DNA from: Zygaena filipendulae
Lineage: Eukaryota; Arthropoda; Insecta; Lepidoptera; Zygaenidae
Assembly: GCA_907165275.2 (NCBI GenBank)
Contig: OU015664.1
Coordinates: 2,504,001-2,568,000 of the forward strand
Direction of reading: 5' to 3'
Length of the DNA stretch: 64,000 bases
How positions within the stretch are numbered: the stretch's first letter is position 1; every line of letters starts with the position of its first letter. Below, in pieces: positions 1 through 10,729 of this stretch. Both the position numbers and the translations under genes were made by a program. The notes under the pieces were generated by a model. The model saw nothing but the letters and a program-made list of their open reading frames with translations, did not search any database and was not told where the DNA came from.

Positions 1-39
1 CTCAAAAAAAAAAATGGTTCTGCTTTCCTACATATCTGT

Positions 40-125
40 TTTACCCACGTTAATTTTGGAGTTCCCGCCGGAATGCCGAAATAAAAGTACCTACCCTACG
101 TCCTCTGTATCTCTGACAAGTAACA
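40..125 (-). repeat. Lep1-type Helitron fragment
   Basis: Short relic whose words (CCCGC..GGAAT, a run like AAAAGTACCTACCCTA, then a 'TCTCTGACAA' stretch) recur in the fuller Helitron copies elsewhere in the window, in reverse orientation. Boundaries are not clear. Confidence 0.4.
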
Positions 126-130
126 ACATA

Positions 131-680
131 TCCTTACTAATATTATAAAGAGCAAAAGTTTGTGAATTTATGAATTGTGAGTTTGTGAGTATGTGACGCT
201 GTAGGGGGTAATCTCTGGATCTACTGAACCGATCTTGAAAATTCTTTCACTTATAGGAAGCTAAATTGATCCTGCGTGACATAGGGTACTTTTTATCCCG
301 GAATCCACGGAGAACAACGATCGATTAAGGTTGAAAAATACTTACTCAGGTATTTCTGCAATCAGTGCAGATGCGCAATCCTACCGATCTCAACGCGCAA
401 TCTTATACACTTGGTCTTGCCTTGGTCACGGCATCACGAGTGAACGGCTAGCGGGTGGACCCATTTCGCCGATCCTTTTTTTGTTGTGTTTTTTATTTTA
501 ACGAGAAGAAGAATATGAAAGAATTTTGGAGTTTCTGCGGGAATTTCGGAACTCACGCGGGTGAATCTCCAAACCAATTTTGACGGGATTTTTGACCTTA
601 TAAGGAGTAAATTAGACTACTTTGGACTTCCTGCGGGAATTCCGAAATTCTCGCGGGTGAAACCGCGAGGCACACCTAGT
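131..680 (+). mobile_element. Lep1-type non-autonomous Helitron, long copy
   Basis: Begins TCCTTACTAATATTATAAAG and ends with the GC-rich hairpin region and CTAGT that close other copies. It has the family's internal words (CTACTGAACCGAT, TTTTATCCCGGAAT, GCGGGTGAAACCGCG). About 550 bp, longer than the roughly 200-bp copies, with a middle part they lack. No coding capacity seen. Helitron assignment rests on family resemblance plus the TC start and CTAG end. Confidence 0.6.
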
Positions 681-1600
681 TCGAAATAATTATAGGTTTT
701 TGTTGCCAAATAACTAAAAAATAAAAATAAATATTTTCATTATGATTACTTCTGTTGGTACTTGTCATTGTTTGAGCCTCTAATTTCAAACTGCGCGACA
801 CCACGCTACCTAGTTGAGGCATGAAAGCGTGACAAACAAACAAACTCGCATTCGCATTTATAGTATAAGGTTGGTATTAGGTTAGGAATATTTATTTATT
901 TATTTATTTATTTACTAGGAAGACCAGCAGCAAACTTAATTTTCTATGTATAGATTCTATGTAAAACAAAAAGGTCTTCACACATTCTTCTACATTCTAC
1001 AATCTTCTACAATTTAAAATACAAGTGAAAATTACCTAATCACATCTCGCACATACTTAATACTTACATAATAGTATATATTATTATAAATAATTAATTA
1101 TGGGCAGAAGAAATCATCAACAAGCATACGTCTATATTGTATATAATAACTATGATGATTCCCAACAAAAAAAAACTTCTGGGTAGTAATAAAATAATGC
1201 AGTTCGACCTTTTATCCGTCTCTATGTGTACATTTCATTTGCCTCTTCAACAGCAGCTTCCCTCTGCCTGTCAAGGAAAGCTGTAAGAGCACCTGTCAAC
1301 TAGAGGGTGATTGCATAGGCCGACTCCGTCACGTGCCGAGCCTACAATGTGAGTACACGTGCTTCACTCGGGTACGTTTTCAGCCTGCCAATTTAATTTA
1401 TATTGGTTCTATATTTATCAATATAGTAATTCTGCTTATTCAATATTTACCTACCTAAATTAAAATTAATATTTATTTTTATTTCAGTTGCGTATGCTGT
1501 TGATATAAATATATTGTATGTAATCGCATTATGTATTTTATACTAGTTGCATTTTCCTATCTAATATCTTATGTAAACACCTATCTAATTTCCTCTCTCT
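681..1600. other. AT-rich stretch without a recognised gene
   Basis: Holds a degenerate reverse Helitron end (about 770-870, 'GAAAGCGTGACAAACAAAC' words) and a (TATT)n tract at about 892-915. The remainder is AT-rich sequence in which I see no exon, RNA gene or named repeat. Confidence 0.6.
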
Positions 1601-1751
1601 TATGAATCTGTCCACACAAAGGTTGCCTGGGAGAGATCGCTTTAAGCGATAAGGCCGCCTTTTGTATACCTTTAAGTTGAATGTAGGTAAATTTGTAAAC
1701 ACTTTTTTTTAGTTTGGTGTGCAATAAAGAGTTATCTATCTATCTATCTAA
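1601..1751 (+). mobile_element. 3' end of a non-LTR retrotransposon (LINE)
   Basis: Contains the block GTTGCCTGGGAGAGATCGCT...AGCGATAAGGCCGCC followed by a GTGCAATAAAGAG tail and a short (CTAT)n run. This is a common 3' tail of lepidopteran LINEs. The same block recurs, reversed, at about 62850-62965 and, degraded, at about 54350-54480. No LINE coding sequence is attached. Confidence 0.6.
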
Positions 1752-1781
1752 ATATTTTAGACAAATAAGATTTGACTTTAG

Positions 1782-1973
1782 TCATGAGAAAACCACTGGA
1801 GTCCATAGATAGGCAATCAACCCGCTGCTTGAGATTAAACCCGATAATAGCCAGCCTTTTACGATCTTTTATCGGGTTTAAACCCTAAAATGGCAGGCTT
1901 TTATCGGGTTTAATCTCAGGCACCGGATTGATTGCCTATATAGTCCATAGGGACTCCAGTGGTTTTCTCATGA
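1782..1973. repeat. Foldback element (imperfect palindrome)
   Basis: The left arm begins TCATGAGAAAACCACTGGAG and the right arm ends with its reverse complement. Arms of about 45 bp match apart from a roughly 10-bp gap. A second inner inverted repeat (TAAACCCGATAA / TTATCGGGTTTA) lies between them. About 190 bp, MITE-like, non-coding. Confidence 0.6.
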
Positions 1974-2017
1974 TGCGTGCATTTACATTAACACAATTAG
2001 TAGGTAGTTGTTTCGAG

Positions 2018-2190
2018 CGTTTTCACCCGCGTCAAATCTCGAGGAGATTCAGGGACAAAAAATACCATAATCCCTGTCTTTTCTGTACCCCTGACAACAT
2101 GACATGTATGCAAAATAAGATGACCAGTTAAGGCGTTAAGGCGTGAAAGCGTAACGAAGAAACAAACTTACATTCACATTTATTTCGTAA
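2018..2190 (-). repeat. Lep1-type Helitron fragment
   Basis: Reverse-orientation Helitron words: TTTCACCCGCGTCAA, CTGTACCCCTGACAACAT, GCGTGAAAGCGTAACGAA. Degenerate, no complete ends. Confidence 0.45.
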
Positions 2191-2221
2191 ATTGTATAAT
2201 AAAATGTATAGGTAGTAGGTA

Positions 2222-2390
2222 CTCATGAAAAAGAAACAAACGAGCCTGAACCCGTCTATTTTTGCAATTTCCATCAGAGAGTTCCAGTGGCAGGCTTCCG
2301 GCTTTACCTTCAGACCTTTCTGATTGATGAAAGTACTCATGGCAACAAAACAAATTAGCCCAAATTCGAATGTTCTACCATTTGCTATTA
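2222..2390. repeat. Unnamed dispersed repeat, copy A
   Basis: Shares several blocks with 60825-60975, including GAGTTCCAGTGG, TTCAGACCTT and AGTACTCATGGCAACAAAAC, in the same order and orientation. The family is unknown to me. No ORF. It lies just outside opsin exon 2 (in the next intron), while its partner lies inside the lipase gene. Confidence 0.5.
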
Positions 2391-2563
2391 AGGAGTTTTA
2401 ATTCCTACATCTCGCCTCCATCATCAGATCAGATTGTCTCTACACACAGATTACATCTCATTCTGATACCAAGCAAGTGGTTTAAAAATGTTTTGCGCAT
2501 GGACAACTTACGAGCATTGCAAGTTAAATAAAAATTTTGTAAAAATATACATATTTCACTCAC

Positions 2564-2723
2564 CAAGTAGGGCCATGAAGAATCCGTACATGACGCACAT
2601 CGTGCGGCCAAACACCCAGCGGTGGAACAGTGCAGAGACGAGCGTGAACGGATTGCCAAGCACCGATACAGAGAAGTCGGAGCACACCAGGTTGAACAGG
2701 ATTATGTTCAGCGGAGTCCACAG
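2564..2723 (-). CDS. pteropsin: Opsin exon 2 (helix 2 to start of helix 3)
   Basis: Acceptor TTCCCAG before CTG TGG ACT; 160 bp; ends G|GTGAGT in phase 1. It joins exon 1 in phase 0 to give the R-Q-L-W-T-P loop typical of opsins. It carries the helix-2 Asp in CSDFS, the G-N-P turn, the H-R-W extracellular loop and the conserved Cys. Confidence 0.8.
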
Positions 2724-5700
2724 CTGGGAACAAAGGATAGTATAGGATAGTAAGGAGCCGTGAAAGCCCTCGATACTTTGATTTTAAGATTTTCGCTTCA
2801 ACGGAGAATTTATCGCCAAAACTCTACAATCGTTTATTTGCACTGGAGATTATTCGGGAGCTTAAGTCTTTGTATGTACCTATTTAATCTTCAGTACTAA
2901 TTCTTCTAACAATATGATATGAGATTTTATAGGTAATTTTTCGTCGATGTAACAATGATTTTTTTTATCGATCGGAAAGATCGTTCGCCGACAATCAAGG
3001 TGCAGTGTTCGATTACTAATATGGGATAATTATGGTATTGGACTTATTAGTATGATGAATGCAGGATTTCCCTTTTTATTAGTTTCGACTTGTATATCGA
3101 GATTCGAGACTACACGTGATTCATGACTATGACGATGTATTATACGATGATGTAGTATTCATAAATATGTAGTAAAAAATAATTTTATTATTTAATGTTT
3201 TAAATAAAACAGAAATAGAAAGCAGTTTCTTGCATGCAAAGTAGTCAAAATAATAACATAGGTACCAAATTTAATTTAATTTTGCTTGGTTTCCACGATA
3301 CCAGCTTAATTATAATTAAGTGTTAGATGAAGCAGATTTGACGTGTGTTGTGAATGTCAGTAAAATATATTACTAAATTAAGCTCACGTGTTGCGGAAAT
3401 GGAGCCCGATTCCAATTCCGAAGCTCGAATCAATTCGTTGTTTTTATTTACATCATTCATCAATTTTCGTCATATAAATTGTTCGTGTAATAAAGTTGTA
3501 TTTAATATTAAAATAATATATGATAGTGAAGTATTGATAAACATAAAAAATACAATAAATATAAATAAAATATTATATAAGTAGCTTTTTTATAATATAC
3601 GTAGGTACATTTTATTCTTTTTTACTTGAATATAAATGTAAATTATTGTAGGTCAGTACTATTTTATTTTTAGCGCACATCGTAACGCGACAGTTCGTAC
3701 TAAATTCCTGAACCTAATAAACTTCACAATATGATCGTTCAGTAAAGAGGCTTGTCCTATTTTCAGATTGTGAGTGATAAAAATAGTAGAGTTGTTCGTC
3801 AAAGGAATAGTAATGCAATTTTATTTGAGACATTTATCCGCTCGAGTCAAATGAAGGGTCGGATAAATAATTCGGGGATAGAATTTGTGTTATGCCCAAG
3901 GTATACACTCCGCTTTTTAACGGACTTCCAAAAAGGAGGAGGTTCTGTGTTCGGCTGCAGTATGTGTGTATTTTTTTTAATGCGTGTTCACCGATTACTC
4001 GAATACGGTTGGATCGATTTGGAAAATTGTTTTTCGTTTGAAAGGATACCTACTCAACTTCACCAAGTCGAGATCTGATGATGGGATCTTGGAGAAATCG
4101 GGGGAACTCTTCAGAAATTATAGGCGTACTTATAGCGATTTGGGTATTTTTTATAATAAATCGTTCATTTGCTTTAGGAAAGCCAAATTTGGAGAAGTGG
4201 AACTGATGATGAAGGGTGTCATCGGAACTACTCAATGATACGTTTAACGGGTTATTCCGATTCGATTACATTGATATCTATGGTTTCTCGCGGGTGAATC
4301 ACCGAAAAGGTTGGACCAATTTTGAGCAGAATTTCACTGCTTATATCTGATGTTATACGGATTAAATTAGGCAACTTTGGAGTTTCTGCGGGAATTCCAT
4401 AACTCACGCGGGTAAAACCGCGGGGCACAGCTAATATTATAAATGTGAAAGTGTGGATGTTTGGACGTTTGGATGTTTGTTACTCAATCACGCAAAAATG
4501 ACTGAACAGATATGGATGAAATTTGGCATGCACGTTGTCAGGGGTACGGAGAAAGACATAGGGTACTTTTTATCCCGGAATTCCCGCGGGAACTCCGAAA
4601 TTACCGCGGGTGAAACCGCGGAGCACAGCTATATATGTTATAATTTTCTCTGATTCAATATCCCGAACCGGATATAAGAGGAAGATTCTTGTAGAAGAAG
4701 TTTTATAAGTACAGTTGATAAAAATGAGGTCACTACGAAACTTTTAGGTACTTCTCGGTAAAACGTATGGGACTCAGGCAAATCGATGACTTTGTAACTT
4801 TCTTCACTACCGAGGTCTCGCGGTTACACGTTTGTGAATTTAGGAATTATCTTTTTCTTATTACTAAGTCTATAAGATAAGCAAAGGCAAGAAGACCTCA
4901 TTGGTAGGTATAGCTTGGCATTCAACGCAATAAATTTCATAATTATTTTTTTACATTTTTTTAACAACTTATTAAAAGAATGCCTAAAATTGTAAAAAGT
5001 TGGTGCAGTTCACAATTTATCGCCAGTTTTATGATATCGCGCTATTTATTATAAACTGGCAATGTTCACAAGTTCACGCAAGTTACATAAGTTAATACCA
5101 ATCTATTACAGTTTTATTTGAAGTTACACCGATCTCTCACAATAACCGTAGGCTTAAGATTGTTGTGTTATGTTTGATGCGTTGCGTTGAGACGTAATAA
5201 ATATTGTTAAGTATAATTATTACTTAAAAACCATAATATGTACAATACATTTTGATTGTATCTACTTTATTGTTGTCAAGGGTAGTAGAGTCCCTAAAAC
5301 TAATCTATACATATACATAAACTAAAATTGTAACAGGTCGATGTCTGTACATGGGGGATAAATAAGAAAAAATAAATTTAGACTACTCTATGAGTGATAT
5401 AGAAGCCAAAAATACCATTTTTAGTCTGTCTGTCTGTATGTTTGTATTCGTGCTACGCAAAAACTGCTGCACCAAATTGAATGCGGTTTTTTTTGTTGTA
5501 TTGCTAAGGGTCTAACTTAGATACTCATGTTTCGATTTTTTCGAAATTCCATCTGGAACTCTAGATATTAACAAAAAATGCTGGTCATCCTTCTAATATT
5601 GTAAATGTGAAAGTGTGGATGTTTGTTACTCAATCACGCAAAAATGGCCGAACGGATTTGAATGAAATTTGGCATGCACGTTGTCAGGGGTCCAGAGAAG

Positions 5701-8509
5701 GACATAGGGTACTTTTTATCCCGAGAACTCCGAAATTACCGCGGCTAAAATCGCGGGGCACAGCTAGTTTACAATAATTTAACCTGATAGTTTCAGCCTG
5801 CTTGTGTTTAAGCCGTTCGTGCGTGACATAACGGGCTGCCAACTGAAAACCAGCACTAGGTGTACCCACACTTAGCTATTACTGAGTTGGTGATCCTTTC
5901 GGCAGAGCATGCAAGAGATATTATGTAGGTATGTCTACAAATTTAGATTAGGATCTGTTTATGTTTGTTTCTTTTTCTTTCGTGTTGTGCTGAAATAAAT
6001 ATATTTTCTTCTTCTTCTTCTTCTATTTATTGACACTTAAGTCTGATTGCGCAAAATAATCTTAGCCAAACTAAGTTAGGTCTGAGTGATCTAATAAATT
6101 TTGAAATTGAAGTATACCGAAGTAAGGAAAAGAAGTTTAAGATGATAAATTTCAGTAGGTATATGCTCAGAAAGTGCTCTTTTATTATAGGCCCGCAAAA
6201 TGATGAATGGACCAATGGACATGGGCCCTAAGAACTACAGCATGGAGCCTGCGACAGGACGAAGGAATGTGGGAAGATAACTCATGAGGTGGGCTGACTA
6301 ACGTAATCATGCGCACTGCCGGGAGCACTTGATCGAAGGTCTCAACCAGAATTTTATTTAAAGCCAGTAATAAAAGCACCTACCTAGGTACCTACATGCG
6401 AAAATACCTACCCAGTGACGTAAAGACATTCGCTTGGCATGTTTTTTTAGATCGCCATTCGTTGGTATCACTTATTTTCTGCACTTGTATCAAAAGTAGG
6501 TAACTACTTTAGCTATGCAGCACACTCCCCCGAGAGTCGAGAAACGTCTGGAATTAGACTCGAATGTACAGTGACGTCTGAATCTTCCGAGGTCAATGTA
6601 TATGTAATAAGTACCTAGATCAACTCCTCTCTACATATCTCTACCTCGAATCTACTGGGAAATCTCAATGCCATTAAAATGTTTAAACTTTTTCCCATAA
6701 ATTCTATAACTGCTTCTATAAAACGATAAAAGAGGGATTTGATAAAATTCCTAAAAAAAAAAACGAAGTTCTCCACGCTTTTTCTTAAACTTAACTGACA
6801 AACTGATGTGGACATTTTAAAAAAAATAATAAAATTGTTTTTTATTGAAAAATAATTTTATTTCAGGAGTAGTTAGAAGGAGTAGAGTGTGTAGTAAAGG
6901 GAAAAAATCACGTCACAGATAATATAATATTATAGGTCACGTTTAGCTAACATGTGATGTAAACAAGAATAGCGAGTGCTTGACGATAATATCCGAACGA
7001 CGATAGACGGAACTCAACGTATCTATTTTCATGCTGGGCGCCCCATAACGTTTTTTTCTTATGTGACGTATCACGTGTGACAACAGATCTCGTACCGCTG
7101 AAAGAATTTCGTTCCAAAAACATGGATCAAATCGACGATGATCTACTGAACCGATTTTGAAAATCCTTTGCCAATAGAATGCTACCGTGTACCTGAGTGT
7201 CATAACTCCCGGGATTCCCGCAGGAACTCCAAAATATCCCGCGGATGAAACCGGCGGGGGACAGCTAGTCATTTATATACAGGCATTACAGACTGTAGGG
7301 GAAGACGAGGGACGTATCACGTACCTACCTACTTCAGGCTTATATGCAACTACCTAATAAAAAATTAATAAAAAACCACTAATAAATCAACTAATAAATA
7401 AAGTAGGTCAACGCGGTTAAACTACCTATAGAAATACAAAGTAATGGGGCGTTGAATGATCCTTAGGGTACACGGAGAGAAATCAATCAGACCGAAGAGG
7501 TTTCGGTCGCCCTTCGTTGCCCGAAGGATATGTTGGCGACACAATATCGGCGACCAGCAGGCACAGTGACCGAGCACGCACCGCGTCAACAATGTACAAA
7601 CTACGGGAGACTGTACTAACCAAATATGGTGACCAACCGAACACCGATAGTAGAAATACTGTTGACCAACCTTCGGTCGGGAACTTTTCAATCCCGGACT
7701 TTACCGAACGAGCCCCTATTTTTCTCTCAGTTTAGGGGAATAGTAGGAGAAACTAGAAAAATCACTAAAAGAAAGCAACAACCTAACAAAGTTTTATTGC
7801 CGCATGAATGATCATAAGAGCCTTAAATCCAAATAACCTTCCGAATAATTAAAGGCCCACAAGCAATTATTTATTTTTTAATTGAAAATCGAAACAATTC
7901 TCATCAGCTAACTACGAACTAGTCGAGGTTATTGATTGCGTTTATTAAAACCAGCTTTTATAACTCATTTTTTGCGTAACCAATTTTCAGAGAAACATTT
8001 TTCCATCTTCCTTGTGGACTTACACAAAGAGCTCGCTGATTGATCTTAAACGGCAAAACAACAAGGCGATTTCTGGAATTTTTTTAAATTGCTTTTTTTA
8101 TTAGTGGAGACTTACCTAATTGCACAAATTAAAATGCAAAAACTAGCGGTTTCACCCGCGGCAATTTCGGAGTTTCTGCGGGAATTCCGGAATAAAAAGT
8201 TCCTACCCTATGTTCTTCTCTGTATATCTGACAACGTGTGTAATTTTCTAGGTCAAGGCTGTGAATTAACATTTTTACCTTTTATTTTGGAGTTTCCGAG
8301 GTAGTCTTAAAACCTACGCTAGTGAAACTACAATGAATCTATGCTATAATAAAAGAGTAGAATCCGCTATTCTGTAGGTACATTGAATATTTTTACCTAA
8401 AATTGCGAGGAGTGATAAAAGAAGAGTAACCAAGCTTAAAAAAAGTTTTTAAAATTCTTTTCTGTCTGTCTGTTCGCGATAATCTCCGCATCTACTGAAC
8501 CAATTGTAT

Positions 8510-8540
<31 letters not shown>

Positions 8541-9341
8541 TTGCACATCCATTAAGTAACATAAGGTGTTGAGGTAGTTAGTTAACAGTTCTTTATGGAC
8601 CCTGTTTATAGGGCACTGCACAAAACGATTCAAATTCGGAGAGAGCAAGATGTATCACTGCATAGGTACTTTAAAATTTAATTTTTATGAGTATTATTTA
8701 TCAATTTTAAGATTAATTTAAAGTAAGTATAAAGTTTATAATATCTCTTTTTATAATAATATTCTATTTATTTTTTGTTCCTCAGTAGATAGATACTACT
8801 TATAAATAATTTGTTTAATTTGTTGTGATGCAGTTTCACACACAGTTTCACAGTTTCAAAGGTAGATTAAGCTTAGCCTGGAGCTACATATAGGCTTTGT
8901 TTCATTGAAATCGGATGTCGGGAAAAAAAGTTGTTGTTGTTGTTGTTACCTTTCAAGCGGGTGAAACCGCGGAGCACATCTAGTATAAAATAAACCCTTC
9001 ACAACAAACAGATCTACTTGATCCCACACTAATTGTAAGCTATTAGCTTGTGTCGTGGAACTCAAGCAACACGTAGGTATAATATATATATTTATATAAA
9101 TCTGAAATACAGGTACTTGTAAAGTTTTGTAAATATACAATTTATTAGTAGAAACAAGCAATAAACTGTTTACCTGTCGATCCTTGAACATGAGAAGCAT
9201 CACCATTAGGTTCAGGAAGAACCCAAAGAATCCGATCAGGAAGAGAACAAACGCCGACACAACGTACCCCCACCTCGGCATCAGGAGTGGGAAACTGTCT
9301 TCATACTGAGTGTGGTTGAAATTCTCCAAGTAAGTCGTCAT
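2564..9341 (-). CDS. pteropsin: Pteropsin-type (ciliary) opsin, first two coding exons, partial gene
   Basis: Light-sensing seven-helix GPCR. Exon 1 is 9174-9341 (56 codons, phase 0, donor GTAAAC) and exon 2 is 2564-2723 (53 codons plus 1 nt, donor GTGAGT). Exon 1 starts at ATG 9341 and encodes a short N-terminus with an N-H-T glycosylation site and helix 1 ending GFFLNLMV, with the conserved Asn. Exon 2 opens LWTPLNIILFNLVCSDFS, giving helix 2 with its conserved Asp, and continues to CVMYGFF, holding the helix-3 disulfide Cys. This spelling fits insect pteropsins (c-opsins of brain photoreceptors, known from bees, mosquitoes and moths) better than the rhabdomeric visual opsins. Helices 3-7, including the retinal-binding Lys, must lie beyond position 1; I found no third exon in 1-2563. 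No frameshift is seen. Confidence 0.78.
2724..3911. other. Opsin intron 1, distal part, no recognised feature
   Basis: AT-rich intronic sequence. I see no exon, RNA gene or complete repeat here. Confidence 0.6.
3912..4240 (+). repeat. Lepidopteran 'GGAGGAGGTTCT' dispersed repeat
   Basis: Starts with CGGACTTCCAAAAAGGAGGAGGTTCTG-like sequence and a poly-T stretch and ends near GAACTGATGATGAAGGG. The opening words recur at about 17420, 18567 and, reversed, at about 13378. Non-coding; class not determined. Confidence 0.5.
4285..4434 (+). repeat. Lep1-type Helitron, 3' part
   Basis: Carries the typical end ACTCACGCGGGTAAAACC, then GCGGGGCACAGCTAA. It abuts the next copy directly, so the two form a tandem pair. 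Confidence 0.5.
4433..4634 (+). mobile_element. Lep1-type Helitron, near-complete short copy
   Basis: CTAATATTATAAATGTGAAAG start, ACTCAATCACGCAAAAATG, GCATGCACGTTGTCAGGGGT, GGTACTTTTTATCCCGGAAT, and a GC-rich end GGAGCACAGCTAT. About 200 bp with no coding capacity. Confidence 0.65.
4635..5389. other. Opsin intron, no recognised feature
   Basis: AT-rich intronic sequence; only scattered direct words, no exon or complete repeat seen. Confidence 0.55.
5390..5768 (+). repeat. Composite repeat: unknown module followed by Lep1-type Helitron
   Basis: 5390-5585 carries CTACGCAAAAACTGC, CACCAAATTGAATGCGG and CATGTTTCGATTTTTTCGAA; 5588-5768 is a Helitron copy ending GGCACAGCTAG. The same two modules occur in the same order and spacing at 40265-40619, so they probably moved or were copied as a unit. 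Confidence 0.6.
5769..7139. other. Opsin intron with simple repeat and LINE relic
   Basis: Contains a (CTT)n run at about 6001-6023 and the LINE relic annotated separately. The rest is AT-rich with no exon recognised. Confidence 0.55.
6185..6350 (+). pseudogene. Decayed C-terminal fragment of a LINE reverse transcriptase ORF
   Basis: Forward translation, broken by stops, shows G-R-R..., then M-R-W-A-D, then H-C-R-E-H, resembling the RRWADDI..AG..W region near the end of RTE-like LINE ORFs that are very common in Lepidoptera. Too short and broken to be functional. Confidence 0.4.
7140..7270 (+). repeat. Lep1-type Helitron 3' fragment
   Basis: CTACTGAACCGATTTTGAAA word, then CCCGCAGGAACTCC, then GATGAAACCGGCGGGGGACA and GCTAGT. 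The 5' end is missing. Confidence 0.5.
7453..7738. repeat. GC-rich MITE-like block
   Basis: More GC-rich than its surroundings. Its ends are loosely inverted (CCTTAGGGTACACGGAGAGA versus TTTCTCTCAGTTTAGGGG), and it has repeated internal words (CCGAAGG, CTTCGGTCGG, GGTGACCAACC). Probably a non-autonomous DNA element. Short ORFs inside are not protein-like. Confidence 0.35.
8132..8250 (-). repeat. Lep1-type Helitron fragment
   Basis: Starts ACTAGCGGTTTCACCCGCGG and continues through the family's TTTCGGAGTTTCTGCGGGAA block; truncated at the other end. Confidence 0.5.
8340..8984 (+). mobile_element. Lep1-type Helitron (long subfamily) interrupted by another insertion
   Basis: 8340-8507 matches the first part and about 8826-8984 the last part (ending GGAGCACATCTAG) of the copy seen intact and reversed at 48047-48370. 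Between them lies roughly 320 bp starting with a (TATT)n tract at 8508-8542, probably a later retroelement-tail insertion. Confidence 0.55.
8985..9070 (-). repeat. SINE 3' fragment
   Basis: Matches the first 65-70 bases of the tRNA-derived SINE at 49083-49336 (AGATCTACTTGATCCCACAC, GCTTGTGTCGTGGAA, AAGCAA). The tRNA-like head is absent. Confidence 0.5.
9174..9341 (-). CDS. pteropsin: Opsin exon 1 (start codon to end of helix 1)
   Basis: ATG at 9341, uninterrupted for 56 codons, then CGA CAG|GTAAAC donor. The segment from about residue 24 to 52 is strongly hydrophobic (helix 1) and is followed by basic M-F-K-D-R-Q, the usual start of the first cytoplasmic loop. An in-frame run past the donor to 8946 turns into repeat sequence and is not expected to be coding. 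Confidence 0.78.
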
Positions 9342-9706
9342 CGCTCAGGCTGATCGTAATGCTCCTCCGCTGAGCCAATTCTTTCTTATTAACGCCATAT
9401 ACGTAATGAGATCGATATTTAATTTTGTATTCTCTTGTGATGTGAACAGTTTGTTTTATAATATGAAAAGTATCTAATTATACGAGTACATTTTTAAATG
9501 TCACCAATAATATTTTATTCACCTCTTATTTTCATTCGCTCGAAATTTTGTTTAAAGTATTTATGACACGTATTAAGTATTATACGCGCGTACCTATAAG
9601 TTGTGCGACATACTAGCAATTAGTTGTTTGATTAAAACTTTATAATAGGAAAAAGCTTCATAGGCAAGGTTTTGTTCGAAGCGACGTAGGTAGGTATTTA
9701 TAATTC

Positions 9707-9905
9707 AAACTAGCCTTGCCCCGCGGTTTCACCTGCGTGAGTTTCGGAATTCCCGCAAGAACTATACTATTTTTTTCTAAAATAAAAGTAGCAAGTTACT
9801 CCTTGTAACATCAACTGCAGTAAGTGAAAGTCCCATTAAATCGGTCCAGCCATTTCAGAGATTAGATGAAATAAGCCGACAAACAGATAGACAGACAGAC
9901 AGAGA
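9707..9905 (-). repeat. Lep1-type Helitron copy
   Basis: Starts ACTAGCCTTGCCCCGCGG and runs through TTTCGGAATTCCCGCA, AGTGAAAGTCC, AATCGGTCCAGCC to the GACAGACAGACAGA tract. The 5' terminus is not intact. It sits just upstream of the opsin start codon. Confidence 0.55.
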
Positions 9906-9942
9906 AAAAAAAAATTTATGTAGTTTAGTACCTACCTGAATT

Positions 9943-10289
9943 CAACGTGTTAATGAATTAACTGAAAACTAGAAAGTAGTTTGCTCAGAATCGACTAGCG
10001 AATCGATCGCACTATGTTTTAATATAGGTTATATTTTAACATTTTTATTAGCCCATGTCTAAATTATTTATAATACAATATTTGACGCGTACGCCGCCCG
10101 CAGCAAAAAAAATCGAACCAGTAGGCGTGGGGGTAACGCTTAGAATTTCGTAGATAGGTCACCTCCAAACTAATGTGGAATAACTTAAAGTATAAATTTT
10201 TTCGACATAAAATATATATTTTTATCATATTATTGTTTATTTTTTTAAATGTGGTGTATCAGGTTTTCAGTTAATTCATTAACACGTTG
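9943..10289. mobile_element. MITE family A, copy 1
   Basis: Terminal inverted repeats of about 27 bp (CAACGTGTTAATGAATTAAC... with its reverse complement at the other end). The interior includes GTACGCCGCCCGCAGC and TTTCGTAGATAGGTCACCTC. Related copies are at 30545-30898 and 41691-41977. Non-coding. Confidence 0.75.
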
Positions 10290-10502
10290 TATATACATTA
10301 ATATGCATTTAGTGAAAAGCTGTCAATTTGGAATTACATACAGACACTTCAATTTTATTTATAATATATATGTATAGATTTTAATGGATAAAGTTAAAGT
10401 TCATCGATTAAAAACATTATTATTGAAGTGTATTGAAGTTTTACGACAAACTGTTACTAATTAATTTTAAAGTTAAATGATTCAATATCGACAATCCTAA
10501 AA

Positions 10503-10729
10503 TGGATATAGATAAGCAATAGTGTGTTAACCCACACTGGAGAATTTTTGAGTAAATCGTGTTTTAAAAGTAGGAGCGCCATTTTGTGTCAACATTTTTT
10601 ATGTTCAATATTATTTAGTTACTTATTTAAGACATAATTAAAAAACGTTCCCTAACTCTCAATAAATGGTTCTGAATCAAAAACTTAATTTTGTGGGTTG
10701 GTTAACATGTTATTGCTTATCTGCGTCCA
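10503..10729. mobile_element. MITE family B, copy 1
   Basis: About 227 bp. Ends are inverted: TGGA..AGATAAGCAATA at one side, TATTGCTTATCT..TCCA at the other, with inner GTGTTAACCCAC / GTGGGTT arms. Three further copies are at 32365, 39339 and 63391. Confidence 0.75.
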
